DNA of 64,000 nt from Sporodiniella umbellata (taxonomy: Eukaryota > Mucoromycota > Mucoromycetes > Mucorales > Rhizopodaceae): positions 45,352 through 109,351 of the forward strand of contig JAIXMR010000096.1 in the NCBI GenBank assembly GCA_025677835.1, read 5' to 3'. Made by a program: the position numbers and the translations under genes. Under the pieces are notes generated by a model, which was not told the origin of the DNA, did no database searches, and saw only the letters and a program-made list of their open reading frames with translations. This document shows, piece by piece, positions 34,962 through 44,854 of the stretch. The first letter of the stretch is position 1; each line of letters begins with the position of its first letter.

Positions 34962-36626
34962 ATGAAGCATCCTAATTTGAAGAAGAGAAAAAGACGGTTG
35001 AGTTCTGATGCTCAGTGGTGCCTTGAGAATAAGGATACACTATCTTTGAAGAAATTCGTTGAACAATATAGTTTAACTGATCGTCATTATGCTTCTTCAA
35101 GATACAGAACCATTGTTACCAAGCACCTTATTAATGACCAGAAACGGCTCTTACTGGAATATAATACCTGGAAGCAGTCAGAGGATAGTACGAGGTTTTG
35201 GGCAATTATAAGAAGAAGGAAGACCCAGTTGGATGCTCACGCGGGAGTAGTGGATTATATCAGTGATGTCGTAAATGAAGAAGTTGGTCAACTATGCAAA
35301 GATAAAGATCGCACACGCGCTGTTACAGATACCGCCGTCAATGAAAATGAAAATATACTACTACCGCGGACTGAAACTTCTCAAGAAGCAAGCGAAAAAC
35401 AAGCACCAACTTCTTCTGCTTTTAATGGAAATGAAGAAGCTGAAGCTGAGCCACAAGCTACTGCAATCTTTAATCCCTACAAAGATTTGTCACGTTTTGA
35501 GACTGCAGAAGATGGAAATATCTACAAATTATTTGACATTTACCAAGCTGAAACAACCAAATTATCAAATGTTGGACTTATGAAAATTGAAACGCATCTT
35601 CATGAAATTCTATCGCTTACAAATATTATAATGTTAGCACCCAATCAGCACAGCGAATTACTTCTTAAAGTTTTTTCTGTAGATACTCTTAATCTATTGT
35701 ACCATAGCCTTTTCAATCATATGACGAATAACAAAAAGGTGACAAGTACAACTGACGATAAATTTGAGGAAATAGTAGTAAAAATGTCAAGAGTTATGCA
35801 AGCTGTGGAAGATAATAAAATGACAAGAAGCGATGCCGAATTGGAATTGTTGAATTTCGCCAGAAGATAAACCTATTACTTATCAAGAATGATTAGAGGT
35901 ATCAACAACGCGTAAGTATCTCTAAACAAAACACAATATTTACATGTCACTAGCTTACTTTTACAAATAAACAGGTTACAAAAGTTACCTTCAAATGTTA
36001 TTAAGAATGCAACTTCCATTTCAGAAAACGAGCTATTTAACACGTACTTTGATCCTATTCTCTCTTCAATTATTTCTGATCCTGAAAAAAACACTTTGCT
36101 ACGATGGTCAAATAAGAAGCCCGAAGAAAACAAGGATATGCGTCCGGATGCCACTATCACCAAAATCCAGCAATTGAAATATGGGTACAATCTAGGACAT
36201 GGTGAAGTAAAAACGAAAAGTAGCACCTGCGACAACCATGCCTTGGCCCACGATCTTTTCCGTATCAGTGTACTTGCAAAAGACACCTTAGATCACAACA
36301 AACTCGCGCATACATTAGCCTTTCAGATACATGGATTCACAATTACTTTTTATATGATGACATTACAGTTTACTAGAATATATACTTTGTTCGAGATTGC
36401 AAGAATGAATTTTCCCAGATCTTTATCTGAAATTGCAACTTTTCTCAGTTTGAAAAACATCAAGACATTGGCCTTTGTTTGTGAAATATTCTGGAGCTGC
36501 TGCAGCCCTGATTCAGCACCGGAATTCGTAAAAAGCAGATACCACCCCACCCTTAAGACCTTGTATGAACTAGTCGATGGTAGTAAAAATCGTCATCGCG
36601 AGTGCTCTCTTCGTTTTGAGTCTTAG
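34962..36626 (+). pseudogene. PD-(D/E)xK-like nuclease-fold protein gene, split by one stop codon
   Basis: Frame 34962-35867 encodes 302 aa (basic start KKRKRRLSSDAQW, possible DNA-binding helices, acidic linker, C-terminal helical region). It ends at a TAA (35868-35870), but the same frame continues and, through a GTAAGT...ACAG intron (35912-35974), joins an exon 35975-36626. That exon contains RPDATITKIQQLKYGYNLGH followed at once by GEVK, a D...E-x-K arrangement like the PD-(D/E)xK nuclease core, then DLFRISVLAKD and FQIHGFTITFYMMTL. Alternatively the downstream part is its own gene starting at ATG 35889 (224 aa). I recall similar proteins being abundant in Mucoromycota genomes near transposons, without known function. 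Nuclease activity is inference from the motif only. Confidence 0.6.
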
Positions 36627-36914
36627 TTCTCTGTGTATCTCACCCATACCCTATCGTATTATATTTTTACTATGTTTTATCCATTTGCTAAAATAAAACA
36701 ATGAAGCCCACATTATGTATAAATTACCATATAATCTAACCAGATCCATCAGAAAACTTCTTTGCTAAGCATGATTAATCGAAGTTGAGTACCGCCAGAA
36801 ATGACACCCATCACTCTGAAGCATTCTAGGGCAAATGTTTAAACAAAGGTATTTTGCTGTGCTGATCTTTATATTATACAAATGGGAACTATTTTTAGTT
36901 TTTGTCTTCGAAGC
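36627..36914. other. Short non-coding gap inside the large element
   Basis: No coding signal apart from possible decayed transposase sequence at its right edge. Confidence 0.45.
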
Positions 36915-37440
36915 AGGCAACGAAATGTACCAAGAACGATTGAGTTACGCTTCAAAATCGCAAGTCAATGGAAAGCAGAAAATGTAAAGTTTAAGAAAAA
37001 ATGTGTTTTTGTTATGAAACTGATTTTCATTTTCAAATGATGAAAACCCGTGCCTAATCTAAATCGTTTCATACTCAAAGGGCATAAACAACAACATTGT
37101 GGGTTGTATTTCTCCCTTTACTTATCACATTGTCAAGGCTATGGAATCTCGCATGGATGTCTTGGCGAACATGATAAAATAAGTATGTACATTGTAGCGG
37201 ATAATTGTACAATAAACCACTCTCGTTTTGTAGTGGATACCATAAACATAGATATAAACCTTTGTTTATGCTACCTTAATCTCCTGTTAAACCCTATCAA
37301 AGAGTGCTGAAAAATATTCAGAGAAATTCGTTGAAAAAGGAAGACAAACTCACACCTCAGATTGCTGAAGACTGTAAAACGGTAACTATAGAAGACTGCT
37401 AAGGCTGAATAAGATATGCTGAAACTTAATGGGATACGTG
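36915..37440 (+). pseudogene. Decayed catalytic half of a second Tc1/IS630 transposase
   Basis: Readable pieces, with stops and a frameshift: VPRTIELRFKIASQWKAENV, KKKCVFV then the eroded first-Asp region, MYIVADNCTINHSRFVVDTI (second Asp present), LLLNPIKEC (Glu region, where the usual Glu-Glu/Glu-Gln reads Lys-Glu), and a tail equal to TPQIAEDCKTVTIEDC..IRYAET. The tail aligns with that of the intact ORF just downstream (LTSRLPGACGSVTAQDCQGW). Stops fall where Trp or Gln stand in that ORF, consistent with G-to-A and C-to-T changes. Confidence 0.65.
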
Positions 37441-37668
37441 TCCTCATAGAAAAATCGGTTTGAAGTAGTCTACACTTTTCAATTTCATTTCGTCTAGAGA
37501 AACGGAGAATGGAAAATGGAAATAATCACGTGCATGGTACAGTGTTTTCTTTGAGTTACCATTTTTGGATGGTATTCAGATGATTTAAGGAAAAAATTCA
37601 GACGAATTAAATAAACTGCTCTTCCCTGAATATCTTTGTTTTATAACACTCAGAGCATATACCTTTCA
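37441..37668. other. Spacer between the two transposase-derived segments
   Basis: No convincing frame. An AG-terminated pyrimidine-poor stretch before 37650 could act as an acceptor for the next ORF. Confidence 0.4.
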
Positions 37669-38490
37669 ATGATAGCAGACTTTATCAACTATATCCCTGA
37701 TACAACCATTGAGGAGGTTGATGATGAAAGTTCCTCGGATGAAATGGATTCAGAGTACACTGCAAAAGAATATGGCGAAGTAATCATGTTGGTGGATGCA
37801 TTTACTGCTACTATTGATGATAATGATAATGATAATGTTAACAACAAAATAATTATGAAAGACTCATTAGCTACCGTTTCCAAGAAGAAAGCTCCAAGTG
37901 TAAAATATAAAAAGTATGGCGAAGACCAAGTAAAAAGGTTTTTTGAGTTGATAACGGAAGAAGGCTACACGGTACCCAAAGCAGCAGAAATTGCGGGTAT
38001 CCTCAGAAGTACAGCCTATGAGTTAAAAAAAGTTTGGAACGACAGTGATGGATTCGTATACCCTAAAGGTTGTGTTAAAAGGGAATCGAAAAAGAACCCT
38101 GATAAATTAAAAGGCAACACGAAATTAGAAGACAAACATATCTTCTTTTTGATCGAATTAATCGATAAAAATCCATGTATTACTGTTATGGAGGCGAAAG
38201 AGGATTTGTGTTTTAAATTTTCAGACCTATCAATAACAGCTTCAGGTGTAAACAAACATATGAAAGGAAAATGTGGATTATCATTAAAAGAATCCAAATT
38301 GATCAAAGAATGCTGGTCGAAAATAAAGAGCAATATCAAGAGAAGCCCACTTGACAAAGCAGATAATTTGACATCGCGCCTTCCTGGAGCTTGCGGATCT
38401 GTTACTGCTCAAGACTGTCAAGGTTGGGTGAGACATGCTGAGACCCTCTGGGACAGGTGCATGAACATAGAATTAGGCTTATTAAGGTAA
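37669..38490 (+). CDS. Transposase-derived protein lacking the DDE catalytic core
   Basis: An intact frame of about 273 aa from ATG 37669. Residues 1-85 are acidic/disordered. A helix-turn-helix region follows (GEDQVKRFFELITEEGYTV, then PKAAEIAGILRSTAYELKKV), then a second DNA-binding-like block (LEDKHIFFLIELIDKNPCIT to SGVNKHMKGKCGLSLKES). At that point a full transposase would enter the DDE domain; instead the frame passes directly to KECWSKIKSNIKRSPLDKAD, which in the neighbouring copy follows the catalytic Glu (NPIKEC). So the whole catalytic domain is missing in frame while both ends are kept. It could be a non-autonomous deletion derivative or a DNA-binding regulator of transposition. 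It ends 155 bp before the right inverted repeat. Confidence 0.65.
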   Translation: MIADFINYIPDTTIEEVDDESSSDEMDSEYTAKEYGEVIMLVDAFTATIDDNDNDNVNNKIIMKDSLATVSKKKAPSVKYKKYGEDQVKRFFELITEEGYTVPKAAEIAGILRSTAYELKKVWNDSDGFVYPKGCVKRESKKNPDKLKGNTKLEDKHIFFLIELIDKNPCITVMEAKEDLCFKFSDLSITASGVNKHMKGKCGLSLKESKLIKECWSKIKSNIKRSPLDKADNLTSRLPGACGSVTAQDCQGWVRHAETLWDRCMNIELGLLR

Positions 38491-38538
38491 ATATTATCAC
38501 CGTATGTTACATTTAATCCCAAAATAAAAATGTATTTC

Positions 38539-38612
38539 GTACCAAAAAAAAAAAATTGTCCTCACTTCCATTTAGAGCCGTACCAAAAAAAAATTAAACC
38601 GTACCAAAAAAA
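38539..38612. repeat. Three subterminal CGTACC-poly(A) repeats
   Basis: The motif CGTACCAAAAAAAA occurs three times in about 75 bp (near 38539, 38579 and 38599), just inside the right terminal repeat. Subterminal repeats often bind transposase in other families; here that is speculation. Confidence 0.7.
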
Positions 38613-38645
38613 AAATCAAGTGTGCCAATTAAGACTAAAATCCTG

Positions 38646-38804
38646 TACTTGGCATGGACAAATATTCTTGGCCAAAATTACAAAAAGAATTGAGCATGTG
38701 ACATTTATTTTCAATTTCCGCCAATATTTTTGCCTTTTGGTTAATCATTTTTATGAAAGTGACAATTATTTTTGTGAAAACGCCAATTTCCATAGGTTTG
38801 ACTG
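38646..38804 (-). repeat. Right terminal inverted repeat (159 bp)
   Basis: The reverse complement of the left repeat apart from two substitutions and one missing base; its outer end is GGTTTGACTG followed by TA at 38805-38806. Confidence 0.95.
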
Positions 38805-38806
38805 TA

Positions 38807-39315
38807 TCTAAAAAAAAAAAGGGAACAGTGACGAAAAAATACATTAAACTGATTTACTACTGATTTGGTAGACAAAGCTTAGTAAAATCTAACAGGCTTG
38901 ATTTATCAAAAGAAAGTGAGAGCAAAAAAAAAAAAAAAAAAAAAACATAAAAACGCCACATAACGATAGAAAGTTTATACTAAGCCATTCAATGAAAAAT
39001 TACTAAATCATAGGTTACTCCGGTACTACCTTTTCGCAGCTATTGTTTTCATATGGCAGCTGTATGACTATGAAAAACGGTGATTTCTTTTTTCTTGTAT
39101 GCACCTCTATTTTAAATAAATGAAAAACACCCCAATACTCCTGACAAAAAATAGACAAAAAAGGGAATAAAACATACATCCCCGTTAACAAAACCATAAC
39201 TTTTTTTTTTCTCTATTAAAAAAATACGGCAACATCCTTTAATAAACTCCCCTTTTCTTTTTTTTTTTTTTTTTTTTAATTTTTTCGCTTTTGAACATTT
39301 TCAATTCGTATTGCT
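38807..39315. other. Gap between the large element and the orphan membrane-protein gene
   Basis: A/T-rich with A tract at about 38925-38944 and T tract at about 39261-39278. No gene seen; the last part is the presumed promoter of the gene at 39316. Confidence 0.5.
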
Positions 39316-41040
39316 ATGTCTGATCTTACGAAAGAATACAATTCAGAAGAACCACAAGAAGATGAAAAACCAGCATATGAATTCCACCTTTATTACAGAC
39401 TTCACATCCTTTGGCTGTTGACAATGATATCTCTTTTTCTTGGTCAAGCATGGTGGCTGATCCCACTTCCTGGAGATACTCTTTTGCCGCCCTATCGAAC
39501 TTATCCGGCCAGTGTTTTGAAAAGCTTTTTTGAAGGCCTGACCCTTTTCTTAGCTGCAAGGTCGTTAGTGGTGGCATTGATCAAAGTATTTACCAAAGGC
39601 ATATACCCTGATTCAGTGGTCAAATTTCGTTCTGTTGGCGGGCTGGAGGCTATCCGTAGTGGTATACGCTATCGAGCAGGATTCAGATATCTAATTATTG
39701 CTTCGGTTTTGCCTGTGTCTCTTATTATTGGCAACTTGCTTCAAGCAGAGCTTCAATCATCCATTACCGTATTTTATCCCCTTCATGAAACAATCAGCGA
39801 CTTGGACTCTGCTCAATGCCAACACTCTACACCTGCCCATTACGAGCTAGCGTCACAAGCTGTTTCTAAAGGACTAGTTACACACTCCCTTGCTGATGTC
39901 TCATCCGTTTTAGAAAATTTTGACAAGTCAGCCTTGTCGCAGTTTGGTGTTTCGTTATTGTCATCCGAATTTACTCCTGTGTCTAACATTTCATTTCAGG
40001 CGCCTATCCAAAGCAATCTTGTCAAACGACACCATAGACCTTGTCATGATTACGACGACAATGGTGGCAAAAAAAAGAACAGCCATTCTTCAAACACACA
40101 CAGCCCAACGGTTTTACCATCCTCATCCGCATCCATCAATGGCACAGGAATTTTAGTACCCGCGAGTAACCTACCAGCTCACACGACCTCAGATGCAATA
40201 GCCACCCCCACGGCTGTCCCACAAGAGAGCAGTCGTATCATTCCTAGCGGTACACATCAGGATGCAAACATGACATCGACATATAGGGCTCATCAAAACG
40301 CCACCTCGATACTTATAGACGGCGAACACCTAAGCAACTTTACAGGGCAGATAGACTATCTGGATACTTTACCGCCCATCAGTACGAACACGACCAATGG
40401 TACAGTGAGTTTTTATATTTTCAGGCACACGTCTGCAGATCATCGAGAGGCTATCATTGTTCTTTCTGATCCGCCAAAGTACCATCCGGCTGGTTTCTAC
40501 TTGACTGCAAAGGCCAGGAACTACACATGTTCTCCCCAAGCCATACCCGAATGCAGCGAGAGAAACGCGGTGGAGACCGACGCGAACAATAAGGTGGTTG
40601 CAGATGCACTGGCTGATGCAATGAGAAGTAATACTGGACTATATGGCAACACAGGACTTATTCAAGATGTTCTTCAGGGCCGATTCAAGAACGATACCCC
40701 ATTAGCCGACGCTCTGTTTGCTCACCCACTCTGTTCGGATCTTGATATTTTTCCTGTCTCGGCCTTTATCGCTCGTCCTTACACAAGATCTACCTGGACA
40801 ATTCTTGCTATTATTTGGGCTGTGCTGTTGATCGCCATGTGGATCTTGGGTGCTTACTTGATCGGATATACCATTCCTGTATTTTGCCATCTGGCACAGC
40901 TTGGACACCTTTTACCACAAATTATAAGTAACTCTGTTCTTTTTGTCAATAACGATGAGGGTCGCCCGATTGAACAAAGAATGTATTTGGATTGGGAACA
41001 AGTAGAGCTGTTGGCTGAAGAAACAGAGGATGAGCCTTAG
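39316..41040 (+). CDS. Unknown fungal multipass membrane glycoprotein
   Basis: A single uninterrupted frame of 574 aa. Three hydrophobic segments lie in the first third (around ILWLLTMISLFLGQAWW at 32-48, SFFEGLTLFLAARSLVVALI at about 70-90, and RYLIIASVLPVSLIIGNLLQ at about 124-143) and one near the C-terminus (WTILAIIWAVLLIAMWILGA, about 494-513). The loop of about 350 residues between them carries a Ser/Thr/His-rich stretch and many N-glycosylation sequons (NIS, NGT, NMT, NAT, NFT, NTT, NGT, NYT), so it is probably lumenal or extracellular. The C-tail is acidic. I recognise no family. The lack of introns contrasts with its neighbours. It ends 94 bp from the convergent ATG15 gene. Confidence 0.75.
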   Translation: MSDLTKEYNSEEPQEDEKPAYEFHLYYRLHILWLLTMISLFLGQAWWLIPLPGDTLLPPYRTYPASVLKSFFEGLTLFLAARSLVVALIKVFTKGIYPDSVVKFRSVGGLEAIRSGIRYRAGFRYLIIASVLPVSLIIGNLLQAELQSSITVFYPLHETISDLDSAQCQHSTPAHYELASQAVSKGLVTHSLADVSSVLENFDKSALSQFGVSLLSSEFTPVSNISFQAPIQSNLVKRHHRPCHDYDDNGGKKKNSHSSNTHSPTVLPSSSASINGTGILVPASNLPAHTTSDAIATPTAVPQESSRIIPSGTHQDANMTSTYRAHQNATSILIDGEHLSNFTGQIDYLDTLPPISTNTTNGTVSFYIFRHTSADHREAIIVLSDPPKYHPAGFYLTAKARNYTCSPQAIPECSERNAVETDANNKVVADALADAMRSNTGLYGNTGLIQDVLQGRFKNDTPLADALFAHPLCSDLDIFPVSAFIARPYTRSTWTILAIIWAVLLIAMWILGAYLIGYTIPVFCHLAQLGHLLPQIISNSVLFVNNDEGRPIEQRMYLDWEQVELLAEETEDEP

Positions 41041-41134
41041 TCATAAGCTTTCAAAAAAAAAAAAAAAAAGTTTATAGTAGACACATACATATTTATATAT
41101 ATAAAGGAAAAGAGCAAACTATTTTTTGCTTTCT

Positions 41135-42779
41135 TTAATCTCTGGGATCGTTATATACCCATAGCCCACAATCGTCACAATCCTCTTGTACCTGACAAGT
41201 AGGTAATGGAAATTCTTCTGGTTTTCTTATTATATTATTAATTACATCACCAATTCGATGGGTTGCTAAATTGACTCGCCATCCATGATCTTTTACTGTA
41301 TCCCAAACACAAACCTTTTTTTTTTTTTTGTATTTATTTTTATATGAGTAACGATACAAGTTGTTTTTTTTTTTATGAGTAACTTACTTTTCCAGCATGA
41401 CATCTCGATTCCATAGCATAGCCAGCAATGTAGCAACCACTCATAACTCCCTTATAAATAGATTTTGATCATACATATACTTTGTAACCAAAAAAAAAAA
41501 AAAAAAAAAAAAGTGAAGGGAAGCCTCTTACTGTACAAACACCGATGAATAATGGATCAGCCGTATGACCAAAATGCCAAATGGGCAAGTGTTTAGCCCC
41601 TGGTGCTTGAGGCATATGTAATCTTCGAGAAGCCAAACGATCTCCTGGACTCTCAAAAGTCACTGTAGGCACACCAAACGTTTGTCCTACCAAACTTGCA
41701 ACGGCTCCACCCAGTGAATGACCTGTAAGCCAGATAGTAGCGTCTGGAAAGTTACGAACAACGTCTAGATAAACACGCTATAAATTATAAATTTTTTTTT
41801 AAAAAAAAAATGTAATGATGTGTTGCTATGTATAGCATGATTGATTGACCTACATTGGCATAGTCATAGTATAACGCTGATGATGTCAACCCTTCTTCTA
41901 AACATAGACTGTCGCACTGATAATTTTGTTTTTCGTCTTTACATTTACACACCCCAGACCAAAATCGATCTACTTTAGCACAACAGCAAGAAAAGAGCAT
42001 GTTGTCCTACACACTTCTTTATAAGGAAAACAAGAACACAGAAATGTATATATATATATATATGCGTTTTACATTGTATTTGTCTTTTTCTCCTGTAGGT
42101 TCGTTGTTGAAAATGGATCCGCTCGTTCCTTTGAATCCAATGATGAGTAAAGAATTATCTTCATTTCCAAATACATGTCCTCTCATGCCTGAATCAGTCC
42201 AACCAAAAGTTGAATTCTTTGAATGTGGTGAGCTTTTCAGAAAGCCATTATTATACATTACAAGAAAAAAAAAAAAAAAAGAAAATAAAGAGAGAGAGAG
42301 AAAGAGAGAGAGAGAGGGAAACCTACCACTTTCCATTCGGAATCTAGATCAAGCCAAGAGTTTTTATCGCCTGCGTCAATGTAAGCGTCATATGACATGA
42401 GCGATAAGGTGAGAATGGTGGCATGGTCTGTGATATCAGGTAAGGAATAAGGTACGTTGTATGATTCCACTGGTGTATTGAACAATCGCACGAACTCTTT
42501 GTTTCTTTGTATCTCCTTATGAACCGGTCTAGTAACCATACCGGGTACTGCTTTCACCTGGTTCTCAGCGCCTATAAGGTGCCATGGAGCTTGTTTAGGC
42601 GCAGGAGTATAGTGTAAGCTACGGGTCGAAACGTCAAAACGATAGAGGGTCTTTAGGTTCAGTTGCGTCTGGCCAGTATAGCTATCTACTCTGTTCCTTT
42701 GTTTCAACATCAAAAAATAAAATAGGATAGTAAAAATAGAGGCAGGGACTACAAGCCCTTTACAGAAAAACTGTGGCAT
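41135..42779 (-). CDS. ATG15: Autophagic vacuolar lipase Atg15
   Basis: Six exons on the minus strand: 42779-42327, 42216-42073, 42006-41854, 41777-41532, 41450-41388 and 41314-41135, all in phase 0, giving about 412 aa. An N-terminal membrane anchor ([16 protein letters not shown]) precedes a class-3 lipase domain. Catalytic residues as expected: Ser271 in GHSLGG, Asp324 in HTADPLF, His372 in THRIGD. Blocks typical of Atg15 are [20 protein letters not shown]-like [13 protein letters not shown], and the Cys pairs near the end ([10 protein letters not shown]). Atg15 reaches the vacuole via the ER and multivesicular bodies and breaks down autophagic-body membranes. The exon 2 start at 42216 was chosen by phase; a nearer AG at 42230 would shift the frame. 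The long C-terminal tail of some fungal Atg15 proteins is absent. Confidence 0.9.
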
Positions 42780-44381
42780 TGTCTTGTTTTTTTTTTTTTA
42801 GAGGGAAAAAAGAAAAAAAAAAAAAAAAAAAAAAAAAAACCAAATAGGAAATAATGATCTTATTCAGGCAAACGCCAATCAAAAATCCAGTAGAATGCCA
42901 AGTAAAGAGTTGTAAGGACAATGAAAGTTGTTTTCAAACAGTCATTGGCTGGCTGACTTGTCGATTCTTTTTTTTTTTTAAGAAAAAAAAAAAAAAAAAA
43001 CAATGTTTTTGATTTAAAGCAAATAAGCGTTTTTAACAACACGTTAAAAGCTTTGTAAAACTGCTTTACATCTATTCTCGATTTACTTTTTTCAAATAAA
43101 ACAAAAGGAGGTTTATAATTGCCTGGCTTTTATTTTCCTTTCTGACACTTGCTTTTATAGCACCCAACACTCGGTTCTATAGGATTTTATAAAAAAAAAA
43201 TCTGGGAAAAGATTATACAAATCCAGTACCTGTTCATATTTTCAATATATTTTACACAGCTGTTTGGTCTGTACATATGGTTATCATCAGTTTAGTTACA
43301 GAGCCTGATCATGTATATATATATATATATATATTTAATGGTCAAGAAAACAAAAGAGCGCTCGGGCAGTGTCTATTCTTTTAAATTTCTTATTTCCTCA
43401 ATTGTCGACCAAAAAGAAAAAAAGGCCAGAGAGATTAAAGGTTTAGAATACTTTGACACCTTAAAAAAAAAAAAAAAAAAGAGTCTGTGTGAAAAACTGG
43501 ATTTGAACTATTGGTTATAATTGTATACAGGAACAAGATAACGTTCAATTCAAAGCCTTGGGGGGAACAATTAATAAAGACAGCTCTTGATGACCTTTGT
43601 TATTTATGAAGCGTATAAGGGTGTGGTGGCCCCCATCACTTTTTATTTCAATAGTATCGATATACCTATATATAAAAGACCCTATTATTTCTTGGTGAAC
43701 AGAAATCAAAGAGAGTTGGAATAAATAGCGCCAAAAATAGATCGATAGAGACAGCGAATGGCAACATGTTCATTTTTATCAAGATTAGATACATGCATTC
43801 ATGTTATTGTTAAATCTCAAGATGATGCAGTGGATCAACAAAAGTGAAATTGTATACAAAGAGTTGATTGAAAACATAAAACTTTAATATGTACAATTCT
43901 GTTTGTCCAGGGGAACTCGTATTTTTATTAAGACGGTCAGGATCCATTAAAATCACTAGATAAATAGATAGAAAGGTCCCTTAATTAAAGAGATGTTTCG
44001 AGTGTATACAACCCAAACAAAGGTCTTTATTATCGGTATTTGGCAGCGTTTACAGTTAGGCAAAACCCAATATAAATATATCTAAATGATATTTGCTTTC
44101 TGTAGCCTTATCGTAGTCAGTGCAGCTATTTACTTTAATGTTTGGTTTATTCCAATCATTTTATATGAAACGCAGATGTTTACTAACATAATCTTTGAAG
44201 AGGAAAGTATGTTTTTTTTTTTTTTGTTTCTAAAAAGGTTTTATTGTTACAAGTATAGACATATAAGCCCTGCAAACAGATCGATGCTATATATATAAAA
44301 AAAATATACGTAGATGATCCATTCTAGTCCTGAGTTCAGTAACGACAGTTTTGTTGTTTTGTATTCTATCCTTTACTATAG

Positions 44382-44412
<31 letters not shown>

Positions 44413-44854
44413 CGGAGAGGTGTAAAGGGAGATAATCTCTCTTTTTGTTGTCGACGATATTACTTACATGTAACAAGAATCCCATTTTTTTTTTTTTTTT
44501 GTATGTTTCAATGTCTTCAATTCATGTGAAATCTCAATCTATGGAATAACAATAAGCATTAGTTAGGCTTGTATCGTACATGCCCTCAATGCTATATCGA
44601 GGGTCTTTTTGTAATAGTTTTCATAATAATAATAAAAAGGAGAAGGGGTGACTAAATACGTTTATTATTATCATTGTAATGATTCAAGGGCTGTTTCTAT
44701 ATAAACAATGTCTAAGGTTCCCTTGAATGGCCTCCCTTATTGACCCCCTTTTTCTTTTGCGCGCGCCAATCTTTTTTTTTTTTTTTTTTTTTTTTTGGGA
44801 ACCCCTTAACTTGTATTACGAATCAATATCCTCACTAATAAAAAGACAGGTCGT
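42780..44854. other. 2.1-kb intergenic stretch rich in A/T tracts
   Basis: Tracts: A about 42811-42839, T/A near 42968-42999, A 43462-43480, A 44381-44410, T 44485-44501, T 44770-44796; TA run near 43313-43334. A plus-strand hydrophobic frame at 44086-44298 has no family I know. Nothing coding is supported. Confidence 0.5.

Larger units (their letters stand above)
29407..38804. mobile_element. 9.4-kb TA-flanked element with long terminal inverted repeats
   Basis: The ends are 160-bp (29407-29566) and 159-bp (38646-38804) inverted repeats that differ by two substitutions and one 1-bp indel. Each outer end reads CAGTCAAxCCTATGG and is flanked by TA (29405-29406 and 38805-38806), as expected for Tc1/mariner/IS630 insertions. 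Contents in order: DDE transposase gene (+), 111-bp tandem repeats, LINE 3' fragment (-), PD-(D/E)xK-like gene (+), decayed transposase C-terminal half (+), and a transposase-derived ORF without a catalytic core (+). The near-identical ends suggest either a recent insertion of the whole or a recent element that took up other DNA. Typical members of this superfamily are 1-3 kb, so the size is unusual. Mobility of the whole unit is inference. Confidence 0.8.

Noticed and set aside
42217..42326. Atg15 exon 2 starting at the AG near 42230
   Set aside because: It gives phase 2 while exon 1 ends in phase 0; the AG at 42217-42218 fits.
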